This document shows, piece by piece, positions 9,117-18,193 of a DNA stretch of 58,926 bases. The position numbers and the translations under genes were made by a program. A model generated the notes under the pieces. The model was not told where the DNA came from. It made no database searches and saw only the letters and a program-made list of their open reading frames with translations. Origin of the DNA: Bacteroidia bacterium (GTDB lineage: Bacteria > Bacteroidota > Bacteroidia > Bacteroidales > Prolixibacteraceae). The first letter of the stretch is position 1, and each line of letters opens with the position of its first letter. The stretch lies in assembly GCA_026391315.1 (NCBI GenBank), contig JAPLDT010000079.1, forward strand, positions 1 to 58,926, in the 5' to 3' direction.

Positions 9117-9838
9117 GTACAAAGATCCTTTTTGTAGAAGGGATAGGAGAGGTTCAGCTTGTTCGGAAACCATCGTTGAAACGTCTTAGGATATCCGTAA
9201 AGGCAACAGGTGAGGTATTGGTTTCGATTCCCTGGCTGTTTTCATTTTCCAGAGGAGAGGTATTTCTGGAGGAAAAACGGAAGTGGGTGATCAAAACCCA
9301 GCAGAAACTCGAAAAGCATGGCCTTACCAGGAAACCGCTGGAGCCGGGTTTGCTCTTCTCAACAAGAAGTTTTAACTACCATCTCAATCCCGGGAAAAAT
9401 GAGAAGGTTAAAGTGCAACTAAGGCATGAACAGCGGGTTGCAGAGATAAACTATCCTGAACAGGCATCGTTGGAGGATCCGGAAATACGCAGTAAAATCA
9501 AATCGGCCATCGAGGCTGTGTTGAGGTACGAGGCCAAAAGATACCTTCCGGGCAGGACCAGGGAGTTGGCAAATCAATTGGGATACAGCTTTAAGGCATT
9601 GACAATCAAAAATAACAAAACCAATTGGGGAAGCTGCTCCAGCCTGAAAAATATCAACCTGAACCTTCACCTGATGCGCCTTCCCGATAGGTTGATCGAT
9701 TACATTGTGGTGCATGAGCTGGTCCATACCAAAATACCCAACCATGGCGCCTCCTTTAAAGAGCGGTTAAAGGGTCACTTTCCGGATTCCGCGGAACTCG
9801 ATATAGCGATCAAAAAATTCAGACCGGAAATGATCTGA
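9113..9838 (+). CDS. YgjP-type (DUF45) zinc metallopeptidase
   Basis: 241 residues. The N-terminal half is a beta-rich segment (QLVRKPSLKRLRISVKATGEV) common to the YgjP/DUF45 family. The C-terminal half has the conserved NNKTNWGSCSSLKNINLN and the zinc motif VVHELVHTKIPNHG with the third ligand downstream. The fold is WLM/SprT-like. The cellular substrate is unknown. It starts inside the stop codon of the flippase-like gene, so the two are coupled. Identification is firm at family level, not for function. Confidence 0.9.
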   Translation: MSTKILFVEGIGEVQLVRKPSLKRLRISVKATGEVLVSIPWLFSFSRGEVFLEEKRKWVIKTQQKLEKHGLTRKPLEPGLLFSTRSFNYHLNPGKNEKVKVQLRHEQRVAEINYPEQASLEDPEIRSKIKSAIEAVLRYEAKRYLPGRTRELANQLGYSFKALTIKNNKTNWGSCSSLKNINLNLHLMRLPDRLIDYIVVHELVHTKIPNHGASFKERLKGHFPDSAELDIAIKKFRPEMI

Positions 9839-10870
9839 TCACATCGAGAGTAAACCGGCCTGATCAGCCAGAGAGGTAAGCAGGTAGGAAAGCATGAAGG
9901 CAATCAGAGGAGCAATGAGCCAGATCATCCAGAACTGTTTCACAACTTTTTTGGAGAAAGTTTCTTTCCAGCCAACTTTAGAGACACTCAGGGCCAGAAT
10001 GGCAAAAGTGTTCAATTGAACCAGCGAAGTAGGGATTCCTCTGGTAAGGGAAGCTGTCAGCAATAAGGATGCCGTAATAAAGGAGATCATTGAAGCTTCT
10101 ACTTTCCCGATTGGAGTAATGGCCATTCCGGTTTTAGACATGAGTTTATGACCGAAAATGGAGCTTCCAATAGCAAATATGGGTGCGATGATCAAGGTGC
10201 AGAGAAGCATGATCAAAACAAAATTCTGACTGGTTGGATTTATGTGTAATTCATTGGTAATCATAGATGTTATTGGCCCTGCTGCATTGGCGACATTGTT
10301 GGATCCAATGGAGAAAGCAACGTAACAACTGGTGATGATGACAACCCAGTTGAAAAGTTTTTGCCGTTTTTCAGTATTAAAGTAACCAGGATGTTTCAGG
10401 TCAAACTTTTTGGAAATTACGTTGGTAATAAAATACATTAGCCCGAATGAGATGATTGGCATGACTACCCAGGTTGGGAGAATTTCGTAGAAGATCTTAT
10501 GGGTGTTGAGTTGCCCAACATAATGCGCAGGAGCAATCAGCGCCACCACTGTTGTTTGTGCTGTCGATTGGGGAACCCCAACTAAATTTGCAAAAAGCAG
10601 TGACAGAGCAACCGAAAAGAGAATGATGGTTGTCAGGGTATAGTCTAAACTGACGGCAGGAAGAATCTCTTTTCCAAGTGTTATTGAGGTATTTTTACCC
10701 GCTAGTAGTGCCCCAAGTAAGACAAAGATCCCAAAGAGTCCGGGAATAAGAGACCTTCTGATAATACCGGAGCCGAAAGCCGTCGCAAAAGAAGGTGCAG
10801 TTCCGCTTCCGCCCATATTCAGACCTAAAAACATGGCAACCAGAAGGGGAAGTAATAAACCGCTAAACAT
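9839..10870 (-). CDS. Inorganic phosphate transporter, PiT family
   Basis: Membrane symporter for phosphate with about nine to ten transmembrane helices. The two family repeats are visible: MGGSGTAPSFATAFGSG near the N-terminus and FSIGSNNVANAAGPITS in the second half. The open frame extends to an ATG at 10981, exactly overlapping the start codon of dgt on the other strand. That would leave no room for promoters and adds a charged segment not found in the family. I therefore take the ATG at 10870 (MFSGLLLPLLVAMFLG); 10921 is possible. It ends directly after the convergent YgjP gene. Confidence 0.85.
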   Translation of the reverse strand: MFSGLLLPLLVAMFLGLNMGGSGTAPSFATAFGSGIIRRSLIPGLFGIFVLLGALLAGKNTSITLGKEILPAVSLDYTLTTIILFSVALSLLFANLVGVPQSTAQTTVVALIAPAHYVGQLNTHKIFYEILPTWVVMPIISFGLMYFITNVISKKFDLKHPGYFNTEKRQKLFNWVVIITSCYVAFSIGSNNVANAAGPITSMITNELHINPTSQNFVLIMLLCTLIIAPIFAIGSSIFGHKLMSKTGMAITPIGKVEASMISFITASLLLTASLTRGIPTSLVQLNTFAILALSVSKVGWKETFSKKVVKQFWMIWLIAPLIAFMLSYLLTSLADQAGLLSM

Positions 10871-10979
10871 AGAATGGGGAAATTTTTTAACTCGGCTAAG
10901 ATATTTATTAATTTTTAACATTCCTTTTGATATGTTCGAAAAATGATCCAAATTTGAACTGTCACCACAACCTTCCAAC

Positions 10980-12323
10980 ATGACAAAATGGAGTCAATTA
11001 ATCTCTCCGGTACGTTTAGGCCTTGAATTAAGAAAATACGACGAACCGGAAGAGATCCGAACTGCTTTTCAACGGGACTACGACCGCATCATTTTCTCTT
11101 CCCCATTCAGAAGGTTACAGAACAAGACCCAGGTATTTCCTTTGCCGGGAAGCATTTTTGTGCACAACCGGCTCACCCACTCGCTCGAGGTGGCCAGTGT
11201 GGGAAGGTCACTTGGAAACCTTGTGGCGCTTAGTCTGGCAAAAAGCGAAGAGGGCGCTGATACGAACATCCTTTCTGAAATCGGAACCATCGTTTCGACC
11301 GCATGCCTGGCCCACGACATGGGAAATCCGCCATTTGGCCATTCTGGAGAAAACGCCATCTCCAATTTTTTCAGGAAAGGGCAGGGAAAAATTTTGCTCG
11401 ATCGGCTACCGGAAGAGCAGCAAACCGATTTTATCTGTTTTGACGGAAATGCCAACGCCTTCAGGTTACTTACGCATACTTTCAACGGCAGGCGCGAAGG
11501 TGGGTTTGGGCTTACCTACTCAACCCTGGCGGCAGTTGTAAAATATCCATATGAATCGATTCTGGCTGGCGACAAACAAAAATTCGGGTTCTTTCAGACA
11601 GAGAAAGAGCTGTTTCATAAAATTGCGCTTCAACTGGGGCTAATGCAGAAGTCGGATCATCCGATGCGCTTTTCGAGACATCCTTTGGTCTTTCTGGTTG
11701 AGGCTGCAGACGACATCTGTTACCAGATTATCGATCTGGAAGATGCCCATAAATTGAAAATTATCACCTCAGAAGATGCTGAACAGATGCTCCTGGCCTT
11801 TTTCGATCAGGTGGATGACAATGATGTATTGTCGATTATCTTCGACAATCTCAGGATTGTGCAGGACAAGAACGAACGGGTAGGATATCTTCGTGCGATG
11901 GTTATTGGAAAGTTGGTAAAGGAGTGTGCAGCCATCTTTCTGAGAAATATGGATCTGATACTTCGGGGTGAAACAACCCCATCGCTTCTGAAAATGCTGG
12001 AAGGCAGCTCCAAAGAGGCCATGGCTGAGATCAAGAAAATCTCCATATCAAAAATATACAAGGATCCGGCCGTTATTCAGATCGAAATTGCCGGTTACAA
12101 AATTCTGGGAACATTGTTGGAGGAGTTTACACCGGCCATTCTTGATCCGAATGATCAGCTCTCAGAAAAATTGCTGTCCATCATTCCTCAGCAATACCAT
12201 CTTCGAAGTGAAGATTTGTACGAGCAATTGCAGACAATCGTTGATTTTGTATCCGGGATGACAGATCTTTATGCACTGGATCTTTACCGGAAGATTACTG
12301 GGATCAACCTGCCGGGAATGTAA
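10980..12323 (+). CDS. dgt: Deoxyguanosinetriphosphate triphosphohydrolase (dGTPase)
   Basis: Hydrolyses dNTPs, chiefly dGTP, to nucleoside and triphosphate. HD-domain residues are clear: FRRLQNKTQVFPL and HNRLTHSLEVASVGRSLG near the N-terminus, CLAHDMGNPPFGHSGE with the HD pair, and LVEAADDICYQIIDLEDA later. The length of 447 residues fits the dGTPase family. The start ATG at 10980 is shared in space with a spurious extension of the divergent PiT gene. A tRNA-Gln gene on the opposite strand and its terminator follow. Confidence 0.93.
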   Translation: MTKWSQLISPVRLGLELRKYDEPEEIRTAFQRDYDRIIFSSPFRRLQNKTQVFPLPGSIFVHNRLTHSLEVASVGRSLGNLVALSLAKSEEGADTNILSEIGTIVSTACLAHDMGNPPFGHSGENAISNFFRKGQGKILLDRLPEEQQTDFICFDGNANAFRLLTHTFNGRREGGFGLTYSTLAAVVKYPYESILAGDKQKFGFFQTEKELFHKIALQLGLMQKSDHPMRFSRHPLVFLVEAADDICYQIIDLEDAHKLKIITSEDAEQMLLAFFDQVDDNDVLSIIFDNLRIVQDKNERVGYLRAMVIGKLVKECAAIFLRNMDLILRGETTPSLLKMLEGSSKEAMAEIKKISISKIYKDPAVIQIEIAGYKILGTLLEEFTPAILDPNDQLSEKLLSIIPQQYHLRSEDLYEQLQTIVDFVSGMTDLYALDLYRKITGINLPGM

Positions 12324-12345
12324 AAAGGGAGCCTTGAGAGCTCCC
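12322..12345 (-). terminator. Intrinsic terminator downstream of tRNA-Gln
   Basis: Read on the minus strand: GGGAGC, 7-nt loop, GCTCCC, then T5. It lies 12 nt past the 3' end of tRNA-Gln and overlaps the dgt stop codon on the other strand. On the plus strand the hairpin has no good T-tract. Confidence 0.7.
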
Positions 12346-12356
12346 CTTCATACTTG

Positions 12357-12429
12357 TTGACCCGCCAAGGCTCGAACTTGGACTCTTCTGAACCAAAATC
12401 AGACGTGTTGCCAATTACACCACGGGTCA
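12357..12429 (-). tRNA. tRNA-Gln (anticodon TTG)
   Basis: Read on the minus strand it folds as a cloverleaf: acceptor TGACCCG paired with CGGGTCA, anticodon stem TCTGA/TCAGA with loop TTTTGGT (anticodon TTG), and a T-arm with GTTCGAGC. The CCA end is not encoded. It is a single gene with its own terminator. Confidence 0.95.
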
Positions 12430-12765
12430 ATCAAAGTTGCCTTATCATTTAAGACCGCGCAAAAATACGAAGTTTTTTTTTTCTGCCAATATAAAATCCA
12501 AGGAATTAATCAGCCTTAGGGTTCGGTTTGGCTATCTATTTGTCTGACAAATAGCGCATTAAGGCGATGAGAATTTTATTTAAAGCCAGATCTTAAAAAA
12601 CATTAAAAACCAGTTTCTTCCATGTTGAACCCTTTCTGCTGTGGACAAAGATTTTATATCTTCGCAAAGATTTTTGCATCGTAGTAACGTGCACATCCTG
12701 TGAGGTGGCCAACAGTTGGCATCTCTGTTTTTTTGCTACTTTAGTGATAGATTAAAATAATACTG
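12430..12765. promoter_or_regulatory. Intergenic leader of the DUF2723 gene with promoter-like element and hairpin
   Basis: No gene is seen. A promoter-like pair TTTC (12633-12636), 20-nt spacer, TATCTTCG (12657-12664) is one base off consensus in each box. Downstream, at 12702-12730, an imperfect hairpin (GAGGTGGCCAAC with GTTGGCATCTC) is followed by T8 ending 31 nt before the start codon. This is the shape of a terminator or attenuator in the leader. It could also terminate stray transcripts from dgt. Neither role is shown. Confidence 0.4.
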
Positions 12766-15700
12766 ATGAGAACATTCAAGTTTTACAACACGGTTGTTGG
12801 GTGGGGAATTTTTGTAATTGCCGCCTTTGTCTACCTGATGACAATTGAACCAACTGCCAGCTTTTGGGACTGCGGAGAGTTTATTACTACTGCATTCCGG
12901 CTTGAAGTTGGGCATCCCCCGGGTGCACCATTGTTCATGATTATGGGGCGAATCTTCACCATGTTTGCCTCTTCCACCGCTCAAATTCCGGTCATGGTGA
13001 ATGTTATGTCGGCCCTGGCCAGCGCCTTTACCATCTTATTCCTCTTCTGGAGTATCACCCATCTGGCCAAAAAGATCCTGGTTACTGGCGAAAAAGAGAC
13101 ATTGTCTGAAATGATTGCCATTTTGGGTGCAGGGGCAGTAGGTGCACTGGCCTATACCTTTTCAGATACTTTCTGGTTCTCGGCAGTCGAAGGTGAAGTA
13201 TATGGAACCTCTTCTCTCTTTACCGCGCTTGTATTCTGGGCCATTCTGAAGTGGGAAAATGAGGCTGATGATGCCTTCGCTAACCGCTGGATTATTCTGA
13301 TCTGTTACCTGATTGGTCTTTCAATAGGCGTTCACCTGTTGAATTTGCTGGCTATTCCTGCCATTGTTTTTGTCTACTATTTCCGAAAATATGAACCTAC
13401 CAGAAATGGAATTTTGATTGCATCCGGACTTTCACTTGTCATTCTGGCAGTCATGATCTGGATGGTTATTCCAGGTTTGGTTGTGGCTGCCTCCTGGTTT
13501 GAGCTCCTTTTCGTTAATGGCATTGGGTTACCCTACAACAGCGGTGTAATCATTTATGCCATCGCTCTGACCGGCGGTGTAAGCTACGGGATCATTTACA
13601 CGCACAGGCACAAAAAAGTCGTTGCCAATACCATCCTATTGGGACTGTCGGTGATTGTCATCGGTTATTCATCCTATGCCATGACCGTTATCCGGTCGTC
13701 GGCCAATCCGCCGATGGACCAAAACAATCCGGACAATGTTTTCTCGCTGCTATCCTACCTGAACCGCGATCAGTATGGGAGCCGTCCATTGGGATACGGG
13801 CAGTATTACAACGCACCGCTCGACAGCAAAGATCCTTACATTCAGGGTAGTCCAACTTACATCAAGAAGAATGGCAAGTATGCTATTGCCGAATACAAGC
13901 AGAGTCCAAATTATGATTCCCGTTTTTGCACCATATTTCCAAGGATGTACAGCTCGACTGCGGAACACGTTCAGGAGTATAAAAGCTGGGCCGGAATCAA
14001 AGGAACACCAGTTCAGACCACCAACCGTCAGGGGGAGCCGGAAACACTGATGAAGCCTACTTTTGGCGAAAATCTTCAGTTCTTCTTTGGTTACCAGGTT
14101 GGGTTCATGTACCTGCGTTATTTCATGTGGAACTTCTCCGGACGGCAGAATGATGTGCAAGGTTCAGGTGGTATTCTCAACGGAAACTGGATCACAGGTA
14201 TCAATTTCCTCGACTCCATCCGTCTGGGCGATCAAAATCACCTTCCGCCAACCATCGGCGAAAACAGGGCAAAGAATGCCTATTACATGCTGCCTTTCAT
14301 CCTTGGTTTGCTGGGAATGTTCTTTCAGTACCAGGCCGGAAAAAAAGGCAAACAGGACTTCACGGTAGTGATGCTTCTCTTCATCATGACAGGACTGGCC
14401 ATCGTGGTTTACCTGAACCAGGATCCGCTTCAGCCACGTGAACGGGATTATGCCTATGCCGGCTCCTTTTACGCCTTTACCATCTGGATTGGATTGGGCG
14501 TGTTGGCCATCTACGATTTGTTGAAGAGATTTTCTGCCGGAACCATCAGCGCCATTGTGGCAACAGTTGTTTCGCTTTTGGCTGTGCCGGTATTGATGGG
14601 CTCAGAAAACTGGGATGACCACGACCGCTCCGGACGTTTTACTGCCAGGGATTTCGGCGGTGACTACCTGCAGACTTGTGCCCCCAATGCCATTATTTTT
14701 ACCAATGGTGACAACGATACTTTCCCATTGTGGTATGCCCAGGAGGTTGAGGGTATCCGTACCGATGTGCGGGTTTGTAACCTGAGTTACCTGCAGACCG
14801 ATTGGTACATTGAACAGATGAGAAAAAAATATTACGATTCTGATCCGCTGCCGATAAAATTCACCGATGATCAGGTGGTGCAGGGTACCAGGGATATCGT
14901 TTATGTACTTGATCAACTGAAGCGGCCGGTTAACCTGAATGAAGCCCTCGAATTTGTCCGTTCCGAGGATCCGGCTACGAAATTGACACAGGCCGACAAC
15001 GCTTCGTTCCTGCCATCCAAACAACTCTATTATCCGGTCGACAAGAAAGCTGTTCTGGAATCCGGAACCGTTGAGGCCAAAGATGACTCTCTGATCGTTG
15101 ATAAACTGGACATCAACCTGACGGGCAACTATCTCTCAAAAGATGAAATGATCATTCTCGATATCATCAACAACAACAAATGGAAACGTCCGATCTACTT
15201 TGCCGTGACCGTTGGGAGGGAAAAATACCTGAATCTTCAGGAATATTTCCAGGCTGAGGGTTTTGCCTACCGGTTGGTTCCCATCAAGACAAAGGTAAAC
15301 GTAAAGGAGGGACAGATTGGAAGAGTGAACTCCAACATCATGTACAACAACATCATCAACAAATTCAAGTGGGGTAACATGAACGATCCGAAGGTTTACC
15401 TCGACGAGAACAACATGCGGATGTCGATGAACATCCGGAATAATTTTGTCAGATTGGCAGACCAGTTGGTGTTGGAGGGCAAGACCGATTCGGCCGTGGC
15501 CGTTTTGGATCGTTGCAATGAGCTGATGCCCAATAAAAAAGTGCCATACAATTTCTTCAATCTTTTGATGGCTGAAGCGTATTACAAAGCAGCTCAGTAC
15601 GATATGCACAAAATGGGCAAGGAACGTACCTCGATGGAGGTCAATATGCTGCCTGCTGCCATGAAAAAAGGGAACGATGTGGTTCGTCAGATGGTGGAAA

Positions 15701-15915
15701 ATAACGAGCGCGAAATTCTTTACTATTTATCACTTGAACCAAAGTTCAGGGATTCGGTGACGGATGATCTGCAGCGTGCATTTTACCTTTTACAGACACT
15801 CGGTGAAATTACGGATCAGTTTGGAGAGAAGGAGCTGTCGAAGGAGATCAATACCAAGCTCAGCAAGATGTTCTCAGTAATCCAGCCGGATAAGGGAAAA
15901 GTTATTCCAAAATGA
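12766..15915 (+). CDS. DUF2723 family membrane glycosyltransferase-like protein (GT117, TMEM260-like)
   Basis: 1049 residues. The N-terminal 600 are polytopic (about 12 helices) and begin with the family signature EPTASFWDCGEFITTAFRLEVGHPPGAP, given here only by position (about residues 28-54), with the conserved D-C-G-E and GHPPGAP. The periplasmic part has DNDTFPLWYAQE. The C-terminus is soluble and helical, TPR-like. DUF2723 proteins resemble protein O-mannosyltransferases and are abundant in Bacteroidota; the donor and acceptor are not known here. The gene stands alone with a long leader. The length matches the phylum's family. Confidence 0.88.
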   Translation: MRTFKFYNTVVGWGIFVIAAFVYLMTIEPTASFWDCGEFITTAFRLEVGHPPGAPLFMIMGRIFTMFASSTAQIPVMVNVMSALASAFTILFLFWSITHLAKKILVTGEKETLSEMIAILGAGAVGALAYTFSDTFWFSAVEGEVYGTSSLFTALVFWAILKWENEADDAFANRWIILICYLIGLSIGVHLLNLLAIPAIVFVYYFRKYEPTRNGILIASGLSLVILAVMIWMVIPGLVVAASWFELLFVNGIGLPYNSGVIIYAIALTGGVSYGIIYTHRHKKVVANTILLGLSVIVIGYSSYAMTVIRSSANPPMDQNNPDNVFSLLSYLNRDQYGSRPLGYGQYYNAPLDSKDPYIQGSPTYIKKNGKYAIAEYKQSPNYDSRFCTIFPRMYSSTAEHVQEYKSWAGIKGTPVQTTNRQGEPETLMKPTFGENLQFFFGYQVGFMYLRYFMWNFSGRQNDVQGSGGILNGNWITGINFLDSIRLGDQNHLPPTIGENRAKNAYYMLPFILGLLGMFFQYQAGKKGKQDFTVVMLLFIMTGLAIVVYLNQDPLQPRERDYAYAGSFYAFTIWIGLGVLAIYDLLKRFSAGTISAIVATVVSLLAVPVLMGSENWDDHDRSGRFTARDFGGDYLQTCAPNAIIFTNGDNDTFPLWYAQEVEGIRTDVRVCNLSYLQTDWYIEQMRKKYYDSDPLPIKFTDDQVVQGTRDIVYVLDQLKRPVNLNEALEFVRSEDPATKLTQADNASFLPSKQLYYPVDKKAVLESGTVEAKDDSLIVDKLDINLTGNYLSKDEMIILDIINNNKWKRPIYFAVTVGREKYLNLQEYFQAEGFAYRLVPIKTKVNVKEGQIGRVNSNIMYNNIINKFKWGNMNDPKVYLDENNMRMSMNIRNNFVRLADQLVLEGKTDSAVAVLDRCNELMPNKKVPYNFFNLLMAEAYYKAAQYDMHKMGKERTSMEVNMLPAAMKKGNDVVRQMVENNEREILYYLSLEPKFRDSVTDDLQRAFYLLQTLGEITDQFGEKELSKEINTKLSKMFSVIQPDKGKVIPK

Positions 15916-15953
15916 TAATTTAGAAAGAATTTATACAATTCGAAGAATATAGT

Positions 15954-15961
15954 TACTTTTG
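15954..15961 (+). promoter_or_regulatory. Putative -7 promoter element before the polysaccharide deacetylase gene
   Basis: TACTTTTG matches TAnnTTTG exactly and lies about 138 nt upstream of the ATG. No clear -33 box accompanies it. Confidence 0.35.
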
Positions 15962-16098
15962 CCCCTTTGTGTGTTAATTGCATTTCGTTGGATGACACTT
16001 GAAGTCTGTTGATAAATGGACTGAATTTGTTTAACACAAAGAATCAGGAAAAAGTATTTTGCGTACTTTGCGTGAAATATAAAATGACATAAGAGGAT

Positions 16099-16809
16099 AT
16101 GAAGTTTAAGTTACAGGTACATCTGCCGGGTTTTTTTACCAAGTGGTTTCCAGTCGCTGTTTGGCGTATGCCGGGTGAAGAAAAAACCGTCTACCTGACC
16201 TTCGATGATGGTCCGGTACCTTCTGTAACCCCATGGGTGCTGGATTTTCTTAATGAAAACCAGATAAAGGCTACTTTTTTTGCTGTAGGCGAAAACGTAT
16301 TCCGTTATCCTGAAATATATGAGCAGATTCTGGAAGAAGGCCATGCTGTCGGCAACCATACCTACCACCACCTTCAAGGATTAAAGAGCAGTAACCTGAA
16401 GTATTTTAAAGACATAGAACAGGCAAACCGGCTCATTGGATCCAATCTTTTCCGGCCACCTCATGGCTGGCTGACCAGGGGGCAATACCTCTTCCTTTCT
16501 CAAAAATACAAGATTGTGATGTGGGATGTGATCTCCTGCGATTACAACCAAAATATCACCCGCGAAGAGGTTTTGGAGAATGTGCTGAAGTTTGTTCGTC
16601 CTGGAAGTATCATTACTTTTCACGATTCTTACAAGGCTGAGGAACATCTGAGATGGGCTCTTCCCAGAGCGATCACTGCACTGAAAGCGGAAGGTTATGA
16701 TTTCAAAAAGATCGAGTTTCCAAAAGTCAGAAGGTTGTTTGTCACGACTTATCTTCAGCAGATCAAAAAAATGCGCTCTAATTTCAGGCAGCTCAGCAAA
16801 TGGGCATAA
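16099..16809 (+). CDS. Polysaccharide deacetylase family protein (NodB domain)
   Basis: Carbohydrate esterase family 4. Metal and catalytic motifs are visible: motif 1 TFDDGPVP (catalytic Asp and metal Asp), motif 2 GNHTYHH (two metal His), motif 3 RPPHGW, and the late motif ITFHDS. 236 residues is the length of a bare catalytic domain. No signal peptide is evident, although the N-terminus has a hydrophobic patch. Possible substrates are N-acetylated glycans of peptidoglycan or surface polysaccharide. A 30-bp inverted repeat follows the stop. Confidence 0.9.
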   Translation: MKFKLQVHLPGFFTKWFPVAVWRMPGEEKTVYLTFDDGPVPSVTPWVLDFLNENQIKATFFAVGENVFRYPEIYEQILEEGHAVGNHTYHHLQGLKSSNLKYFKDIEQANRLIGSNLFRPPHGWLTRGQYLFLSQKYKIVMWDVISCDYNQNITREEVLENVLKFVRPGSIITFHDSYKAEEHLRWALPRAITALKAEGYDFKKIEFPKVRRLFVTTYLQQIKKMRSNFRQLSKWA

Positions 16810-16812
16810 TAC

Positions 16813-16922
16813 AATGTGAAAATTGGGAAATGTGAAAATGTGAAAATTGGCAGGTGGTGCATAAAATGTAAGTTAGAGGCGTTCTTCATTTCCACATTTT
16901 CACATTTCCCAATTTTCACATT
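16813..16922. repeat. Perfect 30-bp inverted repeat built from tandem short words
   Basis: The left arm (16813-16842) and right arm (16893-16922) are perfect reverse complements, separated by 50 nt. The arm is internally repetitive: AATGTGAAAATTGG occurs at 16813 and again at 16837. There is no ORF in the loop. It lies 3 nt after the deacetylase stop and may act as a terminator. Its build resembles the inverted arrays around the four-helix gene 1.2 kb downstream. Confidence 0.9.
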
Positions 16923-16965
16923 ATTTTGGCGCTGTTATAAATAATATCATTATAATTAAAGGGTT

Positions 16966-17619
16966 ATGATTTTACAATTAGCCATTCAGAGTGTACCTGC
17001 TGCGGCAAATATTGATGGAATTGATCTTCTGCTTAAGGGAGGATGGATTCTTTTCCCAATAGGCGTCATCTCTTTGATTTCGTGTTACCTGATTATTGTG
17101 AAATACATTGAAATCAAACGCTTTACAAAACCTGAACCCAACGTTGTTATTGCCTTTCATACCCACCTTAAAAAAGGGGATCTTGGTCAGGCTGTTGCCA
17201 CCTTGCAGGCTGGTAACAGTTCATATAGCCGAATATTTTACCATGCCACACAAAACATAGGCAAACCGATCAAGGAGGTGGAGAGCTCGATTGAGACCGC
17301 CGCTCAGATTGAGATGAACAAAATGAGCAAAGACCTCCACTACCTGGGGTTGTTCGCGGGTATAGCTCCCATGCTTGGATTTATTGGTACGATTGCCGGC
17401 GTTATCAAGATCTTTTATGATATCTCACTTTCAGACAATATCAGCATTGGAATTATCTCCGGAGGTCTTTACCAGAAGATGATCTCAAGCGGACTCGGAC
17501 TTATAGTCGGTGTTATTGCCTATTCCGGTTACCACATGCTTAGCATCATGATCGACAAGTACATGAACAGGGTAGAGGAAGACGCTTTCGAGTTTATTAA
17601 CATCATCGAACAAAACTGA
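16966..17619 (+). CDS. exbB: ExbB/TolQ/MotA-type proton channel protein
   Basis: Inner-membrane proton channel that, with ExbD, energises TonB-dependent outer-membrane transport or a Tol-like system. Of 217 residues, three transmembrane helices are seen (about 25-48, 125-148, 165-190). The family motif is YLGLFAGIAPMLGFIGTIAGVIKIF followed by a second conserved segment ISSGLGLIVGVIAYSGY. It is followed 1 nt later by exbD. No tonB is adjacent. Confidence 0.9.
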   Translation: MILQLAIQSVPAAANIDGIDLLLKGGWILFPIGVISLISCYLIIVKYIEIKRFTKPEPNVVIAFHTHLKKGDLGQAVATLQAGNSSYSRIFYHATQNIGKPIKEVESSIETAAQIEMNKMSKDLHYLGLFAGIAPMLGFIGTIAGVIKIFYDISLSDNISIGIISGGLYQKMISSGLGLIVGVIAYSGYHMLSIMIDKYMNRVEEDAFEFINIIEQN

Positions 17620-17620
17620 A

Positions 17621-18022
17621 ATGAAGCTGAGAAAAAGGTTGGAGTTTAAACCAGAGGTAGCAACAGGGTCGCTGAATGACATCATGTTCTTTCTGCTGCT
17701 TTTTTTCCTGCTGGTTGCTACTTTTGCCAACCCTAATGTGATCAAGCTTCTACTGCCAAAATCAGCATCCAACCAGACCCTCGATAAAAAACAGATTACC
17801 CTCTCCATCACCAAGGAGAAGAATTACTTTATCGACAAGGAACAGATTCAATTCAACAAGCTGGAGGGGTCGCTCAAGGCCATCAAACAAAGGATTAGTG
17901 ATGTTACCATTGTTTTAAGAACCGATAATTCCTTGACAATTCAGGACCTTATTGATGTGCTCGCAATAGGGAACAAGCTCCAAATCAAGATGATACTCGC
18001 CACGGAGAAAAGAGCATCATGA
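17621..18022 (+). CDS. exbD: ExbD/TolR-type biopolymer transport protein
   Basis: 133 residues with one N-terminal transmembrane helix preceded by the conserved segment GSLNDIMFFLLLFFLLVATFA, whose aspartate is the proton-path residue of the family. A periplasmic domain with IDKEQIQFNKLEGSLKAIK and the late segment TIQDLIDVLAIGNKLQIKMILATE follows. It is coupled to exbB. The gene ends only a few bases before the heptamer array of the four-helix-bundle element, so that element was probably acquired directly behind it. Confidence 0.9.
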   Translation: MKLRKRLEFKPEVATGSLNDIMFFLLLFFLLVATFANPNVIKLLLPKSASNQTLDKKQITLSITKEKNYFIDKEQIQFNKLEGSLKAIKQRISDVTIVLRTDNSLTIQDLIDVLAIGNKLQIKMILATEKRAS

Positions 18023-18029
18023 ATTGGAC

Positions 18030-18190
18030 GGATAAAGGATAAAGGATAAAGGATAAAGGATAAAGTAAAAAGGATAAAGTAAAAAGGATAAAGTAAAAAG
18101 GATAAAGTACTGGACTCCCAAAACTGAAGGGACTAGTAAGGATAAAGGATAAAGTTAAAAGGATAAAGTACAGGACTCCCCAAATTGAAG
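18030..18190. repeat. Left GGATAAAG array with GGACTCCC hairpins
   Basis: Four to five tandem GGATAAA units, then repeated GTAAAAAGGATAAA units. Two related cassettes follow: GGACTCCC, an A-rich spacer, TGAAGGGACTAG (from 18113) and GGACTCCCC, spacer, TGAAGGGATTAGTC (from 18174). Each can form a small hairpin (GACT..CCC with GGG..AGTC). The second one abuts the ORF stop codon. Confidence 0.85.
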
Positions 18191-18193
18191 GGA

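Noticed and set aside
10871-10981. N-terminal extension of the PiT transporter sharing its start codon position with dgt
   Set aside because: The two ATGs would overlap head to head and leave no promoter space; the extension is charged and absent from the family. The start at 10870 is preferred.
18030-18190. CRISPR-like tandem repeats
   Set aside because: Units are seven to eight bases with no spacers of constant size and no cas genes; it is a low-complexity array.
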